DNA of 44,195 nt, from positions 1-44,195 of the forward strand of contig NZ_BSFQ01000048.1 of the NCBI RefSeq assembly GCF_027922425.1. Direction: 5' to 3'. Of this stretch, positions 8,216 through 15,987 are shown piece by piece. Below the pieces are notes generated by a model. That model had not been told where the DNA came from, made no database searches, and worked only from the letters and a program-made list of their open reading frames with translations. This DNA comes from Pseudonocardia halophobica (GTDB lineage Bacteria > Actinomycetota > Actinomycetes > Mycobacteriales > Pseudonocardiaceae). Position 1 is the first letter of the stretch; every line of letters begins with the position of its first letter. The translations under genes and the position numbers were made by a program.

Positions 8216-8920
8216 ATGGCAGGGACGGCACCGCCCACTCCCCCCGTCGCGCCCGCGCTCGCGGAGGTCGGCCGCCGGGAGCGCAAGAAGCTCGCCACCC
8301 GCGCCGCGGTGCGGGACGCGGCGCTGCGGCTCGCGGTCCGGTACGGCGTCGAGAACATCACGGTGGAGCAGATCGCGACCGAGGCCGACATCGCGCTGCG
8401 CACCTTCTTCAACCACTACTCCAGCAAGGAGGAGGCGGTCGTCGCGGCGGCGGCCGCCGGGGCGGAGGCGCTCGTCGCCGAGTTCCGGGCCCGGCCGCCC
8501 GCGGAGTCGGTGCTGCAGGCGCTGCGCGAGGCGGTCCTCGTGGTGATGGACCGGCACGACGCGGCCGGCCGCGACCATCTCCGCGCGCTGCGACTCATGC
8601 GGGAGAGCCCCTCGCTCGTGCCGCAGCAGATGGCGGTGCTCACGGCGCAGGAGCAGTCGCTCGCCCGTGCCGTCGCCGGACGCGTCGGCCTGCCCTGGGC
8701 GGACGGCGGACCGCGGCCGATCTACCCACAGCTGTGCGCGGCCGCGGCGCTGGCGGCTCTGCGGGTCGTCCTCGAACGCTGGCTCGACCACGCGTCCGAC
8801 CCCGAGCACGACCCCGAGCACGACCCCGAGCACGCCCCGCCCCTCGCCGTGCTGCGGCACGAGGTCGACGAGGCCCTCGCCCACCTGGCGGCGGGGCTGG
8901 ACGGGGTGCGGCAGGGCTGA
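8216..8920 (+). CDS. TetR-family transcriptional regulator
   Basis: A 234-residue regulator with a typical TetR N-terminus (about 20-66): RKKLATRAAVRDAALRL, then the recognition segment EQIATEADIALRTFFNHYSSKEE. The long helical C-terminal domain (about 70-225) would bind a ligand. The start is the ATG at 8216, behind a purine-rich GAGAGGGG. It is co-directional with and just behind the P450, so repression of the P450 through the concentric dyad at 6662-6693 is the simplest model. A tandem PEHD-type repeat (8798-8833) lies in a surface loop. The ligand is unknown. Confidence 0.88.
   Translation: MAGTAPPTPPVAPALAEVGRRERKKLATRAAVRDAALRLAVRYGVENITVEQIATEADIALRTFFNHYSSKEEAVVAAAAAGAEALVAEFRARPPAESVLQALREAVLVVMDRHDAAGRDHLRALRLMRESPSLVPQQMAVLTAQEQSLARAVAGRVGLPWADGGPRPIYPQLCAAAALAALRVVLERWLDHASDPEHDPEHDPEHAPPLAVLRHEVDEALAHLAAGLDGVRQG
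8798..8833 (+). repeat. Three tandem 12-bp repeats inside the TetR gene
   Basis: GACCCCGAGCAC is repeated exactly three times in frame, encoding DPEH x3. The unit length keeps the frame, so copy-number change would lengthen or shorten the loop without breaking the protein. Confidence 0.9.
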
Positions 8921-8939
8921 CTCCGAGGGCCCGCGCCAC

Positions 8940-9308
8940 TCAGCACGTCGCGCCGGTCTCCGCCAGCGAGTCGACGATCTCGAACCCGTTGACGAGGACG
9001 AGCACCCGCCGGACCGTCCCCGAGTCCGGCGACACCACCAGCTGCATCCGGTGCCGACCGGCGGCCAGCCGCATCTGCAGCCGGGCCAGGCAGCGCACGC
9101 CGCACGCCGCGAGGAAACCGACACCGGTCAGGTCGATGATCACGCGTTCGATCCCGGGCTCGGCCGTCACCCGCATCACCACGCGATCGAGTTCCGGGCA
9201 GTTGGCCAGGTCGACCTCACCCTCGATCGCCACCACGACGACATCGGAGGACGGGCGTCGCACGGTCAGCAGCAGACCCCCCGGCAAGGACTTCTCACAC
9301 GCGTTCAC
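8940..9308 (-). CDS. STAS-domain protein (anti-sigma factor antagonist-like)
   Basis: A 122-residue single STAS domain: VVVAIEGEVDLANCPELDRVV (beta 1/alpha 1), ERVIIDLTGVGFLAACGV (beta 3 and the switch loop), LVVSPDSGTVRRVL. The start is taken as GTG at 9308, with GGGGGAG at the right distance; the longer upstream frame is low quality. In the switch loop the phosphorylatable Ser of the classic FLGSAG/DSxG motif is replaced (FLAACG), so regulation by an RsbW-type kinase may be lost or changed. It is convergent with TetR, 19 bases apart. Confidence 0.8.
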   Translation of the reverse strand: MNACEKSLPGGLLLTVRRPSSDVVVVAIEGEVDLANCPELDRVVMRVTAEPGIERVIIDLTGVGFLAACGVRCLARLQMRLAAGRHRMQLVVSPDSGTVRRVLVLVNGFEIVDSLAETGATC

Positions 9309-9490
9309 GGCGCTCCCCCAACATTCCGGCGCCTGCCGCGGCCCTACACCGTCCGGCGAGGTGGGTGAGTGTCGTACCGGAGCGGACCTCCCCGCAACGG
9401 CCATCCGAGGCACCCTGCCTGGTCAGCGGCGCGTCCAGCTGATCGTGCCACCCCTGCCGGCGACATCCCGGCCCTCGACCGGCCATACCC

Positions 9491-9787
9491 CTACGGCGAC
9501 CGGTCGGCGTCGTCGCCCGTCCGGCTGTACCTCGCCCAGCGCAGAGCCTCCTCGCGCTCGTGTCGCGCCGAGTCGCGGGCGTGCTGGGCGAGACCTCGGA
9601 GGCGGTCGGCGTCGTCGGGCCGCACCTCGGCCGCGTGGTCCAGGGTGGACGCGACGGCGTCCTCGACGCTCGCCCGCTGCTCGGCGAGGGCCGCCACCTG
9701 TGCCGCGACGCGTTCGCCCTCCGCCCGGAGCCGTGCCGTCTGCCGTCTCAGCGACTCACCCCTCTCCGCCTGCTCGTCGCCGTGCAT
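9491..9787 (-). CDS. Small charged coiled-coil protein (98 aa)
   Basis: The ATG at 9787 has a strong GGAGGAGG upstream. The protein is nearly all helix, rich in Arg, Glu and Ala (QTARLRAEGERVAAQVAALA, then ARHEREEALRWARYSR), suggesting a coiled coil. There is no enzymatic motif. It lies downstream of a similarly charged protein on the same strand, 66 bases away. Unknown function, of a type common near GAF/ANTAR and stress genes in actinobacteria. Confidence 0.6.
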   Translation of the reverse strand: MHGDEQAERGESLRRQTARLRAEGERVAAQVAALAEQRASVEDAVASTLDHAAEVRPDDADRLRGLAQHARDSARHEREEALRWARYSRTGDDADRSP

Positions 9788-9853
9788 CCGAACCTCCTCC
9801 GTTCCTCGTGGGGTGTGCGTGCGCCCGACCGGCACCGCGATCATCGACCTCGG

Positions 9854-10519
9854 TCAGGGCGCCCGCCGGCTCCGGCGCGCCCGCACGCGCGCCAGCACGT
9901 CCCTGCTCTCCGCGACCTGGAGCCGGCTGCCGCGCACCGCCCGCGAGACGGCGGCGGCGGTGACGACCGTCCGGTCGCGGGCCTCCTCGGTCCGGCGCCG
10001 GACGGCATCGGCCTCCGCCCGGCCGAGCTGCTCGCGCTCCAGCGCGGACTGCTCCCGGTCCGCGGCCGCGTCCTCACGGTCCCCCGCGGACTCCCGGCGG
10101 TCCCGGGCGGCGGCGCACCGGTCCCGGGCCGACGCCCGCCGGTCCCCCGCCGCGTTCCGCCGCAGCGACTCGTCCCGCGCCACGATCATGATGGCCTCCT
10201 CGAGGAGGAGGCTGACGGCGGCGCGGTCCCGCCTCCAGGCCTCCGCGGACCCGACCGGGGCCGCGCCGTCGCGCTCCAGCCGGTCCAACGACTCCAGGAG
10301 GCTCCGGCGGAGGTCGCGCAGCCGGCCGACCACCTGCTGCGACCGGCCCACCACCTCCGCGTCGCGAGTGCGGGCCCGGATGTCCCGTAGGTCTGCCTCG
10401 GCGTCGCGCTCCCGCGAGACCTCGTCGCGCACCCCGGCGGCGTCGTCCCGGGCGCAGGCGGCGACGTCCCGCCGGTCGGCTGCGGGCCGCGGGTCGCGCC
10501 CGCCGTGCCACTCGTCCAT
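9854..10519 (-). CDS. RD-repeat coiled-coil protein (221 aa)
   Basis: Read from the ATG at 10519. The sequence is dominated by repeats of the form RDxxAxxRDxxA (for example DRRDVAACARDDAAGVRD; RASARDRCAAARDRRESAG), an arrangement giving long charged helices. A central stretch (RRDRAAVSLLLEEAIMIVARDESL) is more hydrophobic. Such RD-rich proteins occur in actinobacteria beside stress and signalling genes, and none I know has a defined role. There is no signal peptide or membrane segment. Confidence 0.6.
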   Translation of the reverse strand: MDEWHGGRDPRPAADRRDVAACARDDAAGVRDEVSRERDAEADLRDIRARTRDAEVVGRSQQVVGRLRDLRRSLLESLDRLERDGAAPVGSAEAWRRDRAAVSLLLEEAIMIVARDESLRRNAAGDRRASARDRCAAARDRRESAGDREDAAADREQSALEREQLGRAEADAVRRRTEEARDRTVVTAAAVSRAVRGSRLQVAESRDVLARVRARRSRRAP

Positions 10520-10655
10520 CGCGCCGGACTCCTCACCTGCCACGGATGCGGCGGTGCCGTCGACGGTACGGCCCCGCGTACCTGCGGGCACGCGCTGGCC
10601 AGATCCGGACACACGAATCCGGACGCCGCCCACCGACACGCGACGCCGTGGACGC

Positions 10656-10949
10656 TCACCCCCCGCGGTCCCCCGATCCGAACTGCCACGGGACCCAGCA
10701 GACCAGCAGGCCGAGGGTGCCGACCGTCGTCGCCGTCGGGGCGGACATCAGCACGCCCCACGTGAGCGCGAGCAGCCCCAGGACGAACAGGATCTGGCCG
10801 ATCAGCACGCCGACGCCGGTCCGGCCGGGCGGCGACCGCCGCGCCGGCCCGGCCGGGCGGGACAGCTGTGCCGCCAGGTCGGGGTCGTCGTGGGCGAGCT
10901 GCTCCGCGAGCGCGGCGAGCTCACGGCGTTGCCGGCGGGTGAGCCTCAT
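10656..10949 (-). CDS. DUF3040-type small membrane protein
   Basis: A 97-residue protein beginning MRLTRRQRRELAALAEQLA, the typical DUF3040 N-terminus, with a DDPDLAAQL helix. Two hydrophobic segments (about 53-72, 75-92) end in WVPWQFGSGDRGG. The start is fixed by GGAACGGAG just before the ATG at 10949. The family is actinobacterial, membrane-bound and of unknown function. It lies 136 bases upstream of the RD-repeat gene on the same strand. Confidence 0.75.
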   Translation of the reverse strand: MRLTRRQRRELAALAEQLAHDDPDLAAQLSRPAGPARRSPPGRTGVGVLIGQILFVLGLLALTWGVLMSAPTATTVGTLGLLVCWVPWQFGSGDRGG

Positions 10950-11311
10950 CTCCGTTCCTCCCCGATATCGGTCACGGGTTCGGTTCCCCTTCGACAGCAG
11001 GCCGTCGGGACGGGCGCGGCACCGCGACGCCGGGTCGTGGCAGCAGGACACGAGGAATCGGCGGACACGCCCGTCTGCTCGGCGCGGCCTCGGATGGAAG
11101 GGGGACGAGGTGCCGACCGCCTCATGGCGCACTCCTACCGTGATCAGGTAGGGGCCATCAGCCCGTTGCCGGGCGGTTGAGGGCGGGCTCCATCGCCGCA
11201 GGAGATCGTAGTCCCGTGGCCGGCCGCTGACCAGATCCGCGGCGTCACCACCGCTTCCTCGGGCGGTGACGCCCGCCTGCACTCCGGAGGCGAGCCCGCT
11301 ACCGTCGATCG
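10950..11311. other. Divergent intergenic region with an inverted repeat
   Basis: This 362-base gap between the DUF3040 gene and the GAF-ANTAR gene has no credible coding frame. It contains CCTACC-N7-GGTAGG (11134-11152), a 6-bp inverted repeat that could be an operator or small hairpin. I see no clear -10/-35 pair for either neighbour. Confidence 0.4.
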
Positions 11312-12040
11312 ATGGCGGCCGAGAGGAACGAGGAACTCGCGCGGCTCTTCGTGGGTATCGCGCGTCACCTGCACGCCGAGGACGACCCGGCGGGGGCCCG
11401 GGAGCAGATCACGCTCGCGGCGGTGGCGACCGTGCCGGGCTGCGCGCACGCCGCGATCTCCCTGGTCCGGCGCAACGGGACGATCACCACCGTGGCGGCG
11501 ACCGACGAGCTGCCGGCCCAGGTCGACGCGGTGCAGTACGAGACCGGTCAGGGCCCCTGCCTGGAGGCGCTCGAACACGACCGGCTCTACCGCTCGGACG
11601 ACCTCGAAGCCGAGACGCGCTGGCCCGACTTCGCCCGCCCGGCGGCGGAACGCACCGGCGTGCGCAGCATGCTGTCCTACCGCCTCTACCTCGACGACGA
11701 GGTGCACGGGGCGCTCAACCTCTACTCGCGCACGCCCCGGGCGTTCGACGACCACGCCGTCGCCGTCGGCGCGATCCTGGCCGGGCACGCCACCCTCGCG
11801 CTGTCCCACAGCCGGGACCGGCAGCAGCGCAGAAACCTCAGCGAGGCCCTCGACAGCAACCGTGACATCGGCGTCGCCATCGGCATCCTCATGGCCTCGC
11901 ACGGGATCACCCGCGACCGGGCCTTCGACGTGCTCCGCGACACGTCCCAGTGGCTGAACAGGAAGCTCCGCGAGGTCGCCGAGGAGGTCACCCACACCGG
12001 CCGGCTCCCCTCGGCCCCGGAGCGCTCCACACCCCGCTGA
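11312..12040 (+). CDS. GAF and ANTAR domain protein (antitermination regulator)
   Basis: A 242-residue protein with an N-terminal GAF domain (about 15-160: PGCAHAAISLVRRNGTITTVAATDE, QYETGQGPCLEAL, SMLSYRLYLDDEVHGALNLYS). A C-terminal ANTAR domain (about 172-228) carries the signature AIGILMASHGITRDRAFDVLR. ANTAR domains bind paired RNA hairpins and prevent transcription termination; in actinobacteria the GAF domain is the likely signal input. No obvious tandem-hairpin target lies next to it, so its target RNAs are probably elsewhere. Convergent with the small gene at 12077. Confidence 0.9.
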   Translation: MAAERNEELARLFVGIARHLHAEDDPAGAREQITLAAVATVPGCAHAAISLVRRNGTITTVAATDELPAQVDAVQYETGQGPCLEALEHDRLYRSDDLEAETRWPDFARPAAERTGVRSMLSYRLYLDDEVHGALNLYSRTPRAFDDHAVAVGAILAGHATLALSHSRDRQQRRNLSEALDSNRDIGVAIGILMASHGITRDRAFDVLRDTSQWLNRKLREVAEEVTHTGRLPSAPERSTPR

Positions 12041-12076
12041 CCTGGGGAGATGCTGCCGCTTTCGGGGAGGTCGGGG

Positions 12077-12295
12077 TCAGTCGTCGACGAGCGGGAGCTT
12101 GAAGGCCAGGTGCCGGAGCATCCCGGACTGCGGCCGCAGCATGGGCGGGTAGCGCATCTCCGTCTGCACCCAGGCGATGATGTCCCGCGCCCGCCGGCGG
12201 CTGTTCGCGGTTCCGGAGACGACGAACCCCTCCTCGTCGACCACGGTCCAGGTCCACTCGCGATCGCCGGTCCGCCGGGTCACCGTCAGCTGCAC
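12077..12295 (-). CDS. Hypothetical protein (72 aa)
   Basis: A short protein starting MQLTVTRRTGDREWTWTVVD, with beta strands, a basic helix (NSRRRARDIIAWVQTEM) and a PPML/LAFKLPLVDD tail. The composition (Trp, Tyr, Met, few Pro) supports a real gene. No family recognised. Confidence 0.55.
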   Translation of the reverse strand: MQLTVTRRTGDREWTWTVVDEEGFVVSGTANSRRRARDIIAWVQTEMRYPPMLRPQSGMLRHLAFKLPLVDD

Positions 12296-12402
12296 CGCGA
12301 CACCCTATGCACTCGCCTCGCGAGGGGACCGGGCGGCCTCCGGCTCCTGCCGACCGGAGCGCCGGAGGCCGGAACACAGGAGGCCGGAACACAGGAGTTC
12401 GG

Positions 12403-12642
12403 TCAGTGCATGTCGACGAGGTGGGGAGCCACGTGGGCACTGCTGCGGGCCAGGAAGTGCCAGCCCACCCACCACCAGCACGCGAACAGCGCGATCCGGC
12501 CGGGGAGCGTCGTCGCGATCGCGGAGACCAGCTCGCCGAAGGTCGGCGTCGCGGTGCCGGGGCGCCTCCCGGTCAGCTCGACGACGCCGGCCAGCACGAC
12601 GACGGCGAGGTACGCGGCGATCGTCGCGTCCCACCCGGTCAT
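12403..12642 (-). CDS. DUF6186-like small membrane protein
   Basis: A 79-residue protein with two membrane helices (YLAVVVLAGVVELTG; IALFACWWWVGWHFLA) ending in a His-rich tail. Its ATG at 12642 overlaps the stop of the upstream gene as ATGA, so the pair is translationally coupled; this fixes the start. It resembles the DUF6186 family of actinobacterial membrane proteins. Function unknown. Confidence 0.65.
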   Translation of the reverse strand: MTGWDATIAAYLAVVVLAGVVELTGRRPGTATPTFGELVSAIATTLPGRIALFACWWWVGWHFLARSSAHVAPHLVDMH

Positions 12643-13079
12643 CGCCGGGTCAGCCAGTACCCGCCGCAGATCCATGCGACGTAACCGACGAGCCGGACCG
12701 TGCGGTCGACGAACTCCGGCCCCACCAGGTAGCTGATCGTGGGGAACCCCGGCCGGTGGCCGTGGAGCAGCGCACCGATCTCCAGCACGGAGGCGACGAC
12801 GACGAGCGCGACCCACGGCGCCGCCGATCGGAGCGTGACCCGAGGGCGTCCGCCGACCCGCCCGAGGCGGCCGGACGCCGCCAACGCGACCCCGCCCAGG
12901 CCGATCGCCGCGGTCACGGCCGTCGCCTGCCAGGTGTGCGTCGGGATCGGCGAGACGAGCACGGCGACCGGTACGGCGACCGCGAGCACGGCAGCCCGGG
13001 TGACGACCCGCGACGCACCCCGGGGAACGGCCGCGGACGAGGCAGGCGCAGGGTCGGCGGGAGGACGGCGCGATGTCAC
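12639..13079 (-). CDS. Hypothetical membrane protein (146 aa)
   Basis: Four probable membrane segments (about 28-44, 52-68, 88-105, 128-142), a basic N-terminus and C-terminal YVAWICGGYWLTRR. It is coupled by ATGA to the DUF6186-like gene, so the two probably form a membrane pair. No enzymatic motif. Not recognised beyond that. Confidence 0.6.
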   Translation of the reverse strand: MTSRRPPADPAPASSAAVPRGASRVVTRAAVLAVAVPVAVLVSPIPTHTWQATAVTAAIGLGGVALAASGRLGRVGGRPRVTLRSAAPWVALVVVASVLEIGALLHGHRPGFPTISYLVGPEFVDRTVRLVGYVAWICGGYWLTRR

Positions 13080-13134
13080 CTCGCCACGATCCCGCCCTCC
13101 TGCGGATGGGCCAAGCCTCGACGGACCAGGTCGA

Positions 13135-14136
13135 TCAGTCGTCGGACCGACGTACCCGCAGCAGGAACGTGGCGGTGAGGGCCACGCCGCGGTCGGGATC
13201 GTCGACGAGGCCGGTCAGCGTCGCCTCGGCCCGCGGTCCGGGGACGTCGGCGAGAGCCGACGCCAGGCGCCGCCGGGCCGCGCCGGTGGCGCGCGTGAGC
13301 TCGTCCGCGATCGCGCGTGCGATCTCGTCCGCCCGGCCGTGCCGGGAGGCGAGCCCTCCGAGCGCGTCCGCGGCGTCCACGTCGTCGCGTCCCTCGACGA
13401 CGAGGGCGACGAGCGCGGGGACGGCGTCCGCCTCACCGCGCGCGGCCCGCACGAGCGCGGCACGTCCGCTCACCACCGGGTCGGGATGCCGGAACGCGTC
13501 GGCCAGGACGGCCGTGGCGCGCGGCGATCCGATCTTCACCAGTGCCGCCAGCGCGCGATGTCGCCGCTCGGGGACCGGTGACTCCAGGGCCTCCGCCAGG
13601 ACCGGGATCGCGCTGTCCCCGGTCCGGGCGAGGGCCCAGTCGAGCGCGCCGGCGACGTTCGGGTCCGCCTCCTTCAACGCCGCTTCGGCGAGGGGTACCA
13701 CGTCGCGCTCCCCCTCGCCGGCGAGCGAGAGGGCGAACCGCTGACGTGCCGAGGGATCGCCCGCATCGAGCCCCCGCATCAGGCCGATGGTCCGCAGCAC
13801 GTCCGACCACGCAGCCGGGTCGCTCGCCCGGACCTGGTCGAGCCGGCGCAGGAGCTCCTCCTCCCGGGCGAGGCGGTCGTGCGTGCGGGCGACCAGCTGC
13901 TCGACCATCGCGGCCGGGCTGAACGAGAGGTCTCCGAGCACGTCCGCGATGTCCTGCAGGCTCAGGCCCAACGAGCGGAGGGCCTCCACGTGGAACAGGC
14001 GCCGGACGTCGTCGTCCGAGTACTGCCGGTACCCGCCCTGCGTACGCCCGGTCGGCGACACCAGCCCGATCCGGTCGTAGTGGCGCAGCATCCGGGCGCT
14101 GATCCCGGACTGCGCGGAGACCTCACCGATCAGCAC
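13135..14136 (-). CDS. MerR-family regulator fused to HEAT-like repeats
   Basis: A 333-residue protein. Residues 1-70 are a complete MerR DNA-binding domain (MLIGEVSAQSGISARMLRHYD, GYRQYSDDDVRRL) followed by the dimer helix to about 115. Residues 130-330 are degenerate alpha-helical repeats of HEAT/PBS-lyase type (DPNVAGALDWALARTGDSAIP, RHRALAALVKIGSPRATAVLADAF, DPVVSGRAALVRAARGEA). MerR effector domains are usually short metal or drug pockets, so a repeat scaffold is unusual and suggests a protein partner or large ligand. It overlaps the preceding HEAT-like gene by 7 bases and is driven from the promoter at 14831-14861. Confidence 0.87.
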   Translation of the reverse strand: MLIGEVSAQSGISARMLRHYDRIGLVSPTGRTQGGYRQYSDDDVRRLFHVEALRSLGLSLQDIADVLGDLSFSPAAMVEQLVARTHDRLAREEELLRRLDQVRASDPAAWSDVLRTIGLMRGLDAGDPSARQRFALSLAGEGERDVVPLAEAALKEADPNVAGALDWALARTGDSAIPVLAEALESPVPERRHRALAALVKIGSPRATAVLADAFRHPDPVVSGRAALVRAARGEADAVPALVALVVEGRDDVDAADALGGLASRHGRADEIARAIADELTRATGAARRRLASALADVPGPRAEATLTGLVDDPDRGVALTATFLLRVRRSDD

Positions 14137-14810
14137 CCCGCGTGCTCCCCGACGAGCGGCGCCCCGCGCAGCGCGACGACCCGGCGCGCCTCCGCGATCG
14201 CGGCCTCGAACCCCTCGTCGGGATGCTGCATGAGCCGCTTCGTGGCGAGCGCGTGCGCGCGCACGCCCGGGTCGCGGGCGGTCGTCGCGCGCTCGACGAC
14301 GGGCAGGACGGCTTCCCCGAGGGCGACGAAGGCCCGGCTGAGGCTCCGCTGCACCTCGCCGTTCCCGCGGTCGAACTGGGTGAACAGCGTCTCGGCGAGT
14401 TCGGTCTCACGCCCCTCGGGGACGAGTCCGGCCGCGGTGCGCCATGCCGTACGGGCGACCTCGTCGTCCTCGTCCTCCAGGAGCTCGGTGGTGATCGCCG
14501 GCCAGGTCCGCGCGTCACCGATCTTGGAGAGCGTGTGGAGCGCCTGGCTCCGCCCCTGCGGGACCTCCGACCCGAGCTCGGACAGCAACCGCTCCGCCGT
14601 GGCCGAGGCGTCGTGCCGCGTGAGCGCCCAGGTCAGCATGTCGCGGACGAAGAAGTCCGGCTCGACCGCGCACCGCTCGACCAGCACCTCGACGTACTCG
14701 GCATTCGGGTGCATCCCGGCCGTGAGAGCCGCGTGCAGGCGGGCCGACGCGGCGGAACTCTCCAGGGCGGACCTCAACCCCGCGCCCGCTCCCTCGTGCA
14801 CTCTCGACAT
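14130..14810 (-). CDS. HEAT-repeat-like protein
   Basis: A 226-residue alpha-repeat protein (EPDFFVRDMLTWALTRHDAS, GRSQALHTLSKIGDARTWPA, EDDEVARTAWRTAAGL, DPGVRAHALATKRLM), with the same repeat style as the C-terminal part of the downstream MerR fusion. The start is the ATG at 14810, placed by an exact GGAGGTGATC ribosome-binding site 6 bases upstream; a GTG at 14825 is less likely. It is the first gene of the MerR-controlled operon and a candidate partner or target of the regulator. Function unknown. Confidence 0.78.
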   Translation of the reverse strand: MSRVHEGAGAGLRSALESSAASARLHAALTAGMHPNAEYVEVLVERCAVEPDFFVRDMLTWALTRHDASATAERLLSELGSEVPQGRSQALHTLSKIGDARTWPAITTELLEDEDDEVARTAWRTAAGLVPEGRETELAETLFTQFDRGNGEVQRSLSRAFVALGEAVLPVVERATTARDPGVRAHALATKRLMQHPDEGFEAAIAEARRVVALRGAPLVGEHAGC

Positions 14811-14830
14811 CTCGATCACCTCCACCCGCG

Positions 14831-14861
14831 ATTCAAGACCTTGTCACCGTGTCAAGGTCAA
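14831..14861 (-). promoter_or_regulatory. MerR-type promoter with 19-bp spacer and operator dyad
   Basis: On the minus strand, -35 TTGACC (14856-14861) and -10 TTGAAT (14831-14836) are separated by 19 bases, the hallmark of MerR-activated promoters. The dyad GACCTTG-N9-CAAGGTC (14837-14859, centre 14848) spans the spacer. Transcription would begin around 14824, leaving a short leader with the GGAGGTGATC site of the HEAT-like gene. The regulator encoded as the second gene is the likely activator (inference). Confidence 0.82.
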
Positions 14862-14907
14862 GCCCTCGCCGGAACCCGGGCGGGTCGTCAGACGTCAGCC
14901 CGTGCTT

Positions 14908-14913
14908 TACAGT
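14908..14913 (+). promoter_or_regulatory. cmtR -10 box, probably leaderless transcript
   Basis: TACAGT at 14908-14913 lies 7 bases before the cmtR ATG at 14921, so transcription would begin at or next to the start codon. A weak -35 candidate TCGTCA lies at 14885-14890 with a 17-base spacer. Confidence 0.5.
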
Positions 14914-14920
14914 TCAGCGC

Positions 14921-15274
14921 ATGCTGACCAGTGAGACGCGGGAGGCGGCGCTCGCCCGGGTCGGGAAGGCCCTCGCGGACCCGACCCGGTGCCGCATCCT
15001 CGTCGCCCTCCTCGACGGCGCGGGCTTCCCCGGGCAGCTCGCCGACCGGCTCGGCCTCACCCGGCCGAACGTGTCCAACCACCTGGCCTGCCTGCGCGGA
15101 TGCGGCCTGGTCACCGCCTCCTACCAGGGCCGGCAGGTGCGCTACGAGATCGCCGATCCCCACCTCGCCCGTGCGCTGCACGAGCTGCTCGCGGTCGTCC
15201 TGGCCGTCGACACCGGCCCGGCCTGCCTGGACGAGGACGACCGCTCCCCCGCACCCGGGGCCGGGCAGCCGTGA
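14921..15274 (+). CDS. cmtR: CmtR-type cadmium/lead-sensing ArsR/SmtB repressor
   Basis: A 117-residue repressor strongly resembling Mycobacterium tuberculosis CmtR in length and motifs (RxALADPTRCRILVALLDG, PGQLADRLGLTRPNVSNHL, CLRGCGLV). The known Cd/Pb ligands of CmtR, Cys57 and Cys61 in the recognition helix and Cys102 in the C-terminal tail, are all at the same numbers here; Cys24 is also kept. Metal binding releases the operator. The stop overlaps the next start as GTGA, so it is coupled to a cation exporter, giving a simple metal-induced efflux unit. Confidence 0.93.
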   Translation: MLTSETREAALARVGKALADPTRCRILVALLDGAGFPGQLADRLGLTRPNVSNHLACLRGCGLVTASYQGRQVRYEIADPHLARALHELLAVVLAVDTGPACLDEDDRSPAPGAGQP

Positions 15275-15960
15275 CCGGCCCGAGCCGATCCGTGCCCGAC
15301 GCCGGGAGCCCCCGCTGCACGGACGACTGCGGCACCGCTCCGGCCCGGACCGCCGGCGCGACGACGCCCGACCGTCGCGCCGTCCTGACCCGCCGGGTAC
15401 GTCTGCTGGTCGCGGCGACCATCAGCTACAACGTCGTCGAGGCCGTCGTCGCGATCAGCGCCGGGCACGTCGCCTCCTCCACCGCACTGATCGGCTTCGG
15501 CCTCGACTCGGTGATCGAGGTCGCCTCCGCGGCCGCCGTCGCCTGGCAGTTCTCCGGCTCGGACCCGGAGCAGCGCGAACGCGCCGCGCTCCGGGTCATC
15601 GGCCTGTCGTTCTTCGCGCTCGCCGCCTACGTCGCCGTGGAGTCGGTGCGCAGCCTGCTCGGCGCCGGCGAGCCCGAACACTCCGCCGTGGGCATCGTGC
15701 TGGCGGCGCTCTCGCTGGTGGTCATGCCCCTGCTGTCCGCCGCGCAGCGCCGGGCCGGCCGCGAGCTCGGGTCGGCCAGCGCCGTCGCGGACTCCAAGCA
15801 GACCCTGCTCTGCACCTACCTGTCCGGGGTCCTGCTCGCCGGACTGCTGCTGAACAGCCTCCTCGGCTGGTCCTGGGCCGACCCGATCGCGGCACTGGTC
15901 ATCGCCGCCGTCGCCGTCCGGGAAGGGCGCGAGGCCTGGAAGGGTCGTCACTGCTGCTGA
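15271..15960 (+). CDS. Cation diffusion facilitator family metal exporter
   Basis: A 229-residue membrane protein with about five to six membrane helices. The CDF signature is visible: SSTALIGFGLDSVIEVASAA carries the HDxxD-like metal site in its LDSxxE form, and a second copy lies in VADSKQTLLCTYLSG. The soluble C-terminal domain of full CDFs is absent, as in short actinobacterial members. Cys residues near the N-terminus (CTDDC) and the terminal Cys-Cys may help bind metal. The GTG start overlaps the cmtR stop, which points to Cd/Pb or a similar ion as the exported metal (inference). Confidence 0.88.
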   Translation: MTGPSRSVPDAGSPRCTDDCGTAPARTAGATTPDRRAVLTRRVRLLVAATISYNVVEAVVAISAGHVASSTALIGFGLDSVIEVASAAAVAWQFSGSDPEQRERAALRVIGLSFFALAAYVAVESVRSLLGAGEPEHSAVGIVLAALSLVVMPLLSAAQRRAGRELGSASAVADSKQTLLCTYLSGVLLAGLLLNSLLGWSWADPIAALVIAAVAVREGREAWKGRHCC

Positions 15961-15987
15961 CCCGCACCATCCGAGTGGTGCCGAGCG

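Noticed and set aside
8798..8833. Three 12-bp tandem repeats considered as a CRISPR-like or operator array
   Set aside because: They are contiguous, in frame within tetR and without spacers. They encode a DPEH repeat.
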